64,000 nt of DNA from Oharaeibacter diazotrophicus (GTDB lineage Bacteria > Pseudomonadota > Alphaproteobacteria > Rhizobiales > Pleomorphomonadaceae), in NCBI RefSeq assembly GCF_004362745.1, contig NZ_SNXY01000008.1, positions 124,001 through 188,000 of the forward strand, given 5' to 3'. Under the pieces are notes generated by a model that saw only the letters and a program-made list of their open reading frames with translations, ran no database searches and was not told the origin of the DNA. Every line of letters starts with the position of its first letter. Position 1 is the first letter of the stretch. Shown here one piece after another: positions 58,411 through 64,000 of the stretch. Made by a program: the position numbers and the translations under genes.

Positions 58411-60366
58411 TCAGATCTTCTTGCGCAAACGTGCAGCAAAGAAGCCGTCCAGGCCGGCGAGGCGGGGATCGGCATTCGGCAGGTGCGACGGCAGAGTGCG
58501 GACGTCGCCCTCCTCGGTGACGATCTCGGCGAGGCCGAACACCTCGTCCGCCGTCACCGGGACGCGCTCGACCGGGGCGTCGATCAGCATCAGCCGGCGG
58601 ATCTGGTCGGGGCCCTCCTCCGGCTCCAGCGAGCACACCGAATAGACGATCAGCCCGCCCGGGCGGAGCAGCCGGATCGCCTGGTCGAGGAGGCGGCGCT
58701 GCAGCGCGGCGAGCTTGGCGACGTCCTCCGGGCCCTTGGAGAGGGCGCCGTCGGGATGGCGGCGCAGCGTGCCGGTGGCGGTGCAGGGCGCGTCGAGCAG
58801 GATCATGTCGAACGGCCCGCGCAGCCACTCGGCGACGTCGGCGACCTCGACCGAGGCCTTCAGATCGAGCCGGAACAGGTTGCGCTGCAGCCGGCCGAGC
58901 CGGTGCTCGGACTGGTCGACGGCGGTGACGTCGGCGCCGCGGTGGGCGAGCATGGCGGTCTTGCCGCCGGGGGCGGCGCAGAGGTCGGCGACCTTGCGGC
59001 CGGCGACGTCGCCGAGCAGGTGCACCGGGATGGTCGCCGCGGCGTCCTGGACCCACCACGCGCCCTCGTCGTAGCCCTCGATCTTGTCGATCGAACCGGA
59101 GGAGACGAGACGCACGCTGCCGGTGGGCAGCACGATGCCGCCGAGGCGGGCGGCCCAGCCCTCGGGGTCGGACTTGACGGTGAGGTCGAGGCTCGGCTCG
59201 ACGAGGTGCGAGGCGGCGATGGCGCGCGCGGTCTCGGCGCCGTAGGCGGCGGTCCAGCGCTCCAAGAGCCACGCCGGGGTGTCGAGGGCGACGGCGTCCT
59301 GCGCACGCAGGATGTCGCCCTTCTCCGCGCCGATGCGGCGCAGGACGGCGTTGACGAGGCCCTTGTAGGGCGCCGCGTCGGGATCGGCGCCGGCGAGGTC
59401 GACCGCGATCGCCACGGCGGCGTGGTCGGCGACGTCCATGAACAGGATCTGCGCGGCGGCGACCTCGAGGATCGCCTTCAGCGTCAGGGCCTTGTCGGGC
59501 AGCGGACGCTGCAGGTAGCGCCCGATCGCGTCCTCGATCTGGCCGTGGCGGCGCAGCGCCACGCCGACGACGGCACGCACCAGGGCGCGGTCGCGGGCGT
59601 CGAGCGTCTGGTAGCGGCGGGCGAGGAAGCCCTCGTCGAGCAACTGGTCGAGCAGACGGCCCTTGCGGACGCCGACGACGAGGTCGACCGCGAGCTTGCG
59701 GGCCTCGAGGCCGAGCGTGCGGCCTTGCGGCGGCCGCCCGCGCGGCGGGCCGCGGCGGTCGTCGCGCGGCGGACCACGGCGATCGTCGCCACGGCCCTGC
59801 GGACCACGGCCACCTTCGGGACGCGGGCCGCGGCCGCCTTCGGGGCGGGGGCCGCGTGGACCCTGGCCGGCCTCGGCACGCGGGCCGCGGGCCGGACCCT
59901 GGCCCTCGCCGCGCGGCGGACCGCGGCGGTCGTCGCCGGCGGGGCGGTACGGACGGGGGGCGCCGGCCTCGTCGCGGCGGCGCGGACCGCCGTCGGCACC
60001 GGCGGGACGCTCGGCGCGCGGCGGACGGTCTGGACGATCCGCGCGCGGTGGACGGTCGAAAGACTCGGACCGCGGGCCGCGCGGCCCGGCGAAGCCGGCG
60101 CCGGCCTCGGCCGGACGGTCGCGCCGGGGCGGTCGCGGCCCGTCTCCCGCGGCGCCGGGCGAACGGCCGCCGTCGAGACCGGGCCCGCGCGGGCCCACAC
60201 CACGGCCGCCGCGATCACCGCCGGGTCCGCCCTTCGGACCGCCGCCGTGACCGCCACGCGGTCCGCGGCCGCCGAATTCGCCGCCGGGCCGGCGGCCCTT
60301 GCCGCCGGCACCACCACCCCCGGGACGATCGCCCCCGGGTCCGTTCCCACCGCTCGGAGGCGTCAT
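58411..60366 (-). CDS. rsmB: 16S rRNA (cytosine-C5) methyltransferase RsmB with long Gly/Arg-rich extension
   Basis: A 651-residue RNA methyltransferase; the usual length is about 430-450. Residues 1-217 are an extra region almost wholly of Gly, Arg, Pro and Asp, with repeats of DDRRGPPR and RPEGGRGP. A NusB-like domain follows (about 218-345, [13 protein letters not shown] onward). The Rossmann methyltransferase has the SAM site [10 protein letters not shown], the catalytic cysteine region [17 protein letters not shown], and the second Cys in [12 protein letters not shown]. The start codon overlaps the htpX stop (ATGA), which supports the long N-terminus as real. Confidence 0.93.
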   Translation of the reverse strand: MTPPSGGNGPGGDRPGGGGAGGKGRRPGGEFGGRGPRGGHGGGPKGGPGGDRGGRGVGPRGPGLDGGRSPGAAGDGPRPPRRDRPAEAGAGFAGPRGPRSESFDRPPRADRPDRPPRAERPAGADGGPRRRDEAGAPRPYRPAGDDRRGPPRGEGQGPARGPRAEAGQGPRGPRPEGGRGPRPEGGRGPQGRGDDRRGPPRDDRRGPPRGRPPQGRTLGLEARKLAVDLVVGVRKGRLLDQLLDEGFLARRYQTLDARDRALVRAVVGVALRRHGQIEDAIGRYLQRPLPDKALTLKAILEVAAAQILFMDVADHAAVAIAVDLAGADPDAAPYKGLVNAVLRRIGAEKGDILRAQDAVALDTPAWLLERWTAAYGAETARAIAASHLVEPSLDLTVKSDPEGWAARLGGIVLPTGSVRLVSSGSIDKIEGYDEGAWWVQDAAATIPVHLLGDVAGRKVADLCAAPGGKTAMLAHRGADVTAVDQSEHRLGRLQRNLFRLDLKASVEVADVAEWLRGPFDMILLDAPCTATGTLRRHPDGALSKGPEDVAKLAALQRRLLDQAIRLLRPGGLIVYSVCSLEPEEGPDQIRRLMLIDAPVERVPVTADEVFGLAEIVTEEGDVRTLPSHLPNADPRLAGLDGFFAARLRKKI

Positions 60367-61331
60367 CCCCAAGGCCCACGTCTGCCGCCACGGCCGGGCG
60401 CCGAACCGCCGTCCTCCCGCCCGCCCCACGGCCCGCGCGGCGCGGCGCCGGGGGCGCCGCCGCCGTAGGCGGGGCCGGCCGAAAGCCCCGCGGACCGCGC
60501 GTAGTCCATCAGCGCGCGGATGCGGTTCTCGGTGGCCGGGTGGGTGGAGAAGAGGTTGTCCATGCGCTCGCCGGAGAGCGGATTGATGATGAAGAGATGG
60601 GCCGTAGCAGGATTCGCCTCGGCCGTCATGTTGGGAATGTGCGCCGCGCCGCCGGCGATCTTGGAAAGCGCGGACGCGAGCGCGTCCGGACGGCCCGAGA
60701 TCTCCGCGCCGAGCCGGTCGGCGGCGTATTCGCGGGTGCGCGAGATCGCCATCTGCACCAGCATGGCCGCGAAGGGCGCCACGATCACCGCGACGAGGAC
60801 GCCGACGAAGCCGAGCGGATTGCGCTCGTCGCGGCTGCCGCCGAAGAACAGCCCGAAATTCGCCAGCATCGAGATTGCGCCAGCGATGGTGGCGGTGATC
60901 GTCATCGTCAGCGTGTCGCGATTCTTCACGTGGGCGAGTTCGTGCGCCATCACGCCCGCGACCTCGTCGGGGGTCAACATGTCGAGGAGGCCGGTGGTGG
61001 CGGCGACCGCGGCGTTCTCCGGATTGCGGCCGGTGGCGAAGGCGTTCGGCTGCGGGTTGTCGATCAGGTAGACCCGCGGCATCGGCAGGCCGGCGCGGGC
61101 GGCGAGCTCGCGGACGATGGCGTGGTAGCGCGGCGCCGTCGCGGCGTCGACCTCGACGGCGCCGTGCATCCGCAGCACCATCTTGTCGGCGTTCCAGTAG
61201 CTGAAGAGGTTCATCGCCGCGGCGACGAGGAAGGCGACCACCATGCCGCCCTGGCCACCGACCAGATAGCCGACACCCATGAACAGCGCGGTCATGGCGG
61301 CGAGGAGCAGGGCGGTGCGGAAGACGTTCAT
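60363..61331 (-). CDS. htpX: Zinc metalloprotease HtpX
   Basis: A 322-residue inner-membrane M48 protease that clears misfolded membrane proteins. Two N-terminal helices precede the zinc motif HELAH (residues 130-134); further helices follow, and the third zinc ligand is in [12 protein letters not shown]. The C-terminus is a Gly/Pro/Arg-rich tail with repeated GPWG, as in other Hyphomicrobiales. Its stop overlaps the rsmB start, so rsmB translation depends on htpX. Divergent from the SDHAF4 gene. Confidence 0.96.
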   Translation of the reverse strand: MNVFRTALLLAAMTALFMGVGYLVGGQGGMVVAFLVAAAMNLFSYWNADKMVLRMHGAVEVDAATAPRYHAIVRELAARAGLPMPRVYLIDNPQPNAFATGRNPENAAVAATTGLLDMLTPDEVAGVMAHELAHVKNRDTLTMTITATIAGAISMLANFGLFFGGSRDERNPLGFVGVLVAVIVAPFAAMLVQMAISRTREYAADRLGAEISGRPDALASALSKIAGGAAHIPNMTAEANPATAHLFIINPLSGERMDNLFSTHPATENRIRALMDYARSAGLSAGPAYGGGAPGAAPRGPWGGREDGGSAPGRGGRRGPWG

Positions 61332-61473
61332 GGCGGTCCCGGTGGCGGCCGGGAACGGGCGGGCCGCACGCCCGCGGCGGAGATCCGCCGAACGACCTAT
61401 ATGATGGGAAGCCGGCGCCGGTGCATCAAGCGAAGAGGCGCCCGACCACCGTTCCCAGGGGAACCACGAGGCC

Positions 61474-61689
61474 ATGACCGACACGCCCGACACCGCCACG
61501 ACCGCCGACGCGACGCCCGCCGCGCCGCGCGAACTCTCGCCCGCCGCCCGCCGCGCCCTCGAGGAGGCCGAGGCGCGCCGTGCCGCCGCGGCCGCCGAGC
61601 CGGCACCGCGCGAGATCCGGGGCCGCGGCGGCCTCGAGCCGGTGCGCTACGGCGACTGGGAGATCAAGGGCCTCGCCGCCGACTTCTGA
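61474..61689 (+). CDS. DUF1674 protein, succinate dehydrogenase assembly factor 4-like
   Basis: A 71-residue protein. The C-terminal signature [22 protein letters not shown] is that of DUF1674/SDHAF4, which in mitochondria binds flavinated SdhA and helps complex II assemble. The N-terminal half is Ala/Glu-rich and probably helical. No sdh gene is in the window. It is divergent from htpX. Confidence 0.9.
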   Translation: MTDTPDTATTADATPAAPRELSPAARRALEEAEARRAAAAAEPAPREIRGRGGLEPVRYGDWEIKGLAADF

Positions 61690-61973
61690 CCGACTCCGCG
61701 TCTCGCCGGACCCGGAACGGAGCGTGCCATTCCGGGACGGCGCGGGCACGGCGAACGGCCGGGCGTGCGAGGCCGGGCGGGTCTTCGTAAACAAGGTCTC
61801 AAGAGACATGCCTAACGCGTGGTGAACAGGCTCCGCGGCATTCGACACGAATCCGACGTGTCAAGGGCTTGGCGGTTGCCGAACCGTTAACGCGGGCGGA
61901 TGGGCGGGGTCGGCACGCATCCTGCGGTAGCTGCGGCGAACCGGCATCCCGACCGGTTCGTCGGAGGCCACCG

Positions 61974-63233
61974 ATGTTCCCGCTCCGCGTCCACCCGTCC
62001 CGCCGCCCCGCCGATTTCCGCCGCGACGACCGCGGCACCCTGGCGGTCGTGTTCGCCTGCACGATGTCGGTGCTCGGCCTCGCGGTCGGCGGCGCGGTGG
62101 ACTACGGCGTCGCGCTGAAGGTGCAGTCGCGGCTCGACGGCGCGGTCGACGCCGCCTCGCTGGCCGGTGCCAAGCTCTACGTCTCCGGCATCACCGACAC
62201 CAAACGGATCGCCGACGAGGCGACGCGGAACTTCGAGGCGAACTACGCCGCCGAGGCGGCCCGCGGCTTCTCCGCGGCGACCCCGACGGTCGTGACCGAC
62301 CCCGCCAAGGGCCGCGTCAGCGTCACCACCACCGCGACAGTGCCGACCGCCTTCCTGACCGTGTTCGGCTTCGACAGCATCACCGTGCGCTCGACCTCGT
62401 CGTCGCAGCTCGACGCCGACACCATCGAGCTCTCGATGATGCTCGACACCACCGGGTCGATGGACGAGTACACCACCGACGGCAAGGTCAAGATCGCCGC
62501 GCTGCGCACCGCCGCGACCGACCTCGTCGACAAGGTCTACGCCTCGGCGCCGTCGGGTTCGTCGCGGGTCAAGGTGGCGCTGGCGCCCTTCGCCGCCGGC
62601 GTCAACGCCGGCGCCTACGCCCGCACCGTCTCGGCGAACAAGAGCACCGCTTGCGTGATGGAGCGGGCCGACCTCACCACCGCCGACAGCGACGCCAGCG
62701 CCACCGCCGCCCGGCTGCGCGCGGCCACCACCTGCCCGACCACCGCCGTGGTGCCGCTGACGACCGACAGCGCCGCCGTGCGCGCGGCGATCAAGGGGCT
62801 GAAGACCGGCGGCACCACCGCCGGCCATCTCGGCGCGTCCTGGGCCTACTGGCTGCTCTCGCCGCGCTGGCGCGACGTGTTCGGCGCCGACCATACCGGC
62901 GCCGCCTTCGGAGCGCCGGAGACCCGCAAGATCGCGATCCTGATGACCGACGGCAAGTTCAACACCTTCCTCGGCAGCATGAGCGGCGTCAACGAGGCGC
63001 GCTCGGCCAACGCGGCGCTCGCCGTCTGCGACGCCATGAAGGCCGACGGCGTCACGGTCTACACCGTCGGCTTCGCCCTCGCCGGAGAACCGGCCGCCAA
63101 AGACACGCTGCGGGCCTGCGCCTCCGAGATCGCCGGCGCGCCGGCCTTCTACGACGCCGAGGACGCCGCGGCGCTGACCGCCGCCTATGCCGACATCACC
63201 CGCCGCATCCTGACGCTGCGGCTGTCGTCCTGA
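61974..63233 (+). CDS. TadG-like pilus-assembly protein with von Willebrand A domain
   Basis: A 419-residue protein. The N-terminus has the TadE/TadG-like start RRDDRGTLAVVFACTMSVLGLAVGGAVDYGVALKVQSRLDGAVDAASLAGA, with one membrane helix. The rest is a vWA domain with the metal site MMLDTTGSMDEYT, near residue 157, and a second part ending in ILMTDGKFNTF. Such proteins work in Flp pilus systems or cell adhesion. No other tad gene is close by. The ATG follows GGAGGCCACCG. A lone TTAAC half site lies upstream. Confidence 0.85.
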   Translation: MFPLRVHPSRRPADFRRDDRGTLAVVFACTMSVLGLAVGGAVDYGVALKVQSRLDGAVDAASLAGAKLYVSGITDTKRIADEATRNFEANYAAEAARGFSAATPTVVTDPAKGRVSVTTTATVPTAFLTVFGFDSITVRSTSSSQLDADTIELSMMLDTTGSMDEYTTDGKVKIAALRTAATDLVDKVYASAPSGSSRVKVALAPFAAGVNAGAYARTVSANKSTACVMERADLTTADSDASATAARLRAATTCPTTAVVPLTTDSAAVRAAIKGLKTGGTTAGHLGASWAYWLLSPRWRDVFGADHTGAAFGAPETRKIAILMTDGKFNTFLGSMSGVNEARSANAALAVCDAMKADGVTVYTVGFALAGEPAAKDTLRACASEIAGAPAFYDAEDAAALTAAYADITRRILTLRLSS

Positions 63234-63503
63234 GGCCGAGCGAGGGCCCGACGCCCGCCGCCCGCAAGAAACCCGCGCGCCGCCGCGGTTTCGCCCGGAT
63301 GACGCCACGCGGCGGCCCGAGGGCGGGGGCAGTCTCGCCCTCGTCCGGATCGGCCGCCGCGCCGGTTCTTCAGCCCCCCAGCCCCCCGGGGCGACGTGCC
63401 GGTCCGGATCGCCCCGCCCTCCGCGGTCTCCCCCGATTGCCGGGACCGCCGCGGCGGTGCTAGGCAGGGGGCCGCAGCCCCAGCCGAACCGGTTTCCGCC
63501 CCC

Positions 63504-64000
63504 ATGACCAGCCCGAACCCCGCCGTCCGAGCCCCCGTGCGCGCCGCGGCGCTCGCCTTCGCGATCGGTCTCGCCACCATCCTCGGCGCCTGGGGCTTCC
63601 AGCTCATCGGCGGCTACGTGCCTTGCAAGCTCTGCCTCGAGGAGCGGATCCCCTACTACGTCGGCCTGCCGATCCTGCTGCTCGGGCTCGTCCTGGCGGC
63701 GCGGGCGCCGAAACCGGCGCGCGGGCTATATCTCCTCGCCGGCCTCGTCTTCCTCGCCGGCTTCGGCCTCGGCGCCTATCACGCCGGCGCCGAATGGGGC
63801 TTCTGGGCCGGCCCGAGCGACTGCGGCGGCGGCGCGGCGGTCACCACCAACGCCGCCGACCTCCTAAAGCAGATCCAGGGGACGCGGTTGGTCTCCTGCA
63901 CCGAGGCGACGTGGCGGATGTTCGGCCTGTCCTTCGCCGGCTGGAACGCCGTCGCGTCGGCCGCGGTGGCGCTCCTGTCGCTGCGCGCCGCCACCGCCTC
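63504..64000 (+). CDS. dsbB: Disulfide bond formation protein B, 3' end outside window
   Basis: About 165 residues are visible of a four-helix inner-membrane protein that re-oxidises DsbA using quinone. The first cysteine pair is CKLC (about residues 42-45), followed by EERIPYYVGLP, which is typical. The second loop has DCGGGAAV and VSCTEATW as the second pair. The gene runs off the right edge. The ATG at 63504 lacks an obvious ribosome site. Confidence 0.85.
   Translation, partial: MTSPNPAVRAPVRAAALAFAIGLATILGAWGFQLIGGYVPCKLCLEERIPYYVGLPILLLGLVLAARAPKPARGLYLLAGLVFLAGFGLGAYHAGAEWGFWAGPSDCGGGAAVTTNAADLLKQIQGTRLVSCTEATWRMFGLSFAGWNAVASAAVALLSLRAATA

Overview
The window is chromosomal DNA from a very GC-rich alphaproteobacterium, most likely of the order Hyphomicrobiales (Rhizobiales). 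The evidence is the set and order of genes: bolA / J-domain gene / cobS / cobT; a SUV3-like helicase, an S4-domain gene, fdxA and carD in a row; rpmB next to a DUF3108 gene; rsmB with heparinase-like and purH genes; and an NAD-specific glutamate dehydrogenase of the very large class. Promoters that can be read follow the alphaproteobacterial CTTGAC-N17-CTATAT type. Genus cannot be fixed from the sequence. No prophage, insertion sequence, CRISPR array or plasmid function was seen.

Layout. 1-8224: partial htpG, a P-type Mg ATPase, tRNA-Ala(CGC), a periplasmic sugar dehydrogenase-like protein, an AHSA1-type protein, a DUF188 gene preceded by an unusual leader with a 25-codon ORF, two tandem paralogous lipoproteins and bolA. 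8333-13214: J-domain protein, the cobaltochelatase subunits cobS and cobT, and a phytase-like esterase overlapping cobT. 13215-14051: a perfect 29-copy heptamer repeat and palindromic intergenic repeats. 14052-22430: rpmB, DUF3108 gene, SUV3-like RNA helicase, S4 protein, fdxA, carD, and an RpoH-type sigma factor. 22696-28498: chemotaxis receptor, TPP enzyme, and an M48 protease/thermonuclease-like pair on the opposite strand. 28655-34532: aroK-aroB, a small membrane protein, xerD, accA, and an L,D-transpeptidase lipoprotein.

35367-42764 is a four-gene minus-strand surface-glycan cluster: a sulfotransferase-like/GT2 fusion, a PglD/NeuD-type acyltransferase, a 1254-residue protein with three GT-B-like regions and a DUF4214 tail, and a small protein whose start overlaps it. 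43022-53715 holds ppa, a membrane acyltransferase, a divergent EamA/MarR pair with a candidate operator, NAD-glutamate dehydrogenase, a DenD-like dehydrogenase and a UMF1-type MFS transporter. 53854-61331 is a minus-strand run with purH, heparinase-like, alpha/beta hydrolase, rsmB and htpX. 61474-64000 carries an SDHAF4-type factor, a TadG-like vWA protein and a partial dsbB.

Most genes are housekeeping: stress proteostasis (htpG, htpX, rpoH, J-protein, S4/Hsp15-like), RNA metabolism (SUV3-like helicase, rsmB), the shikimate pathway, cobalamin synthesis and envelope work. The least ordinary signals are the leader before the DUF188 gene, which carries both a 17-nt complement and a near-copy of the 16S rRNA 3' tail; the shared Arg/Gly/Asp-rich tails on the helicase and RsmB; the multi-GT protein; and a candidate small RNA between fdxA and carD.
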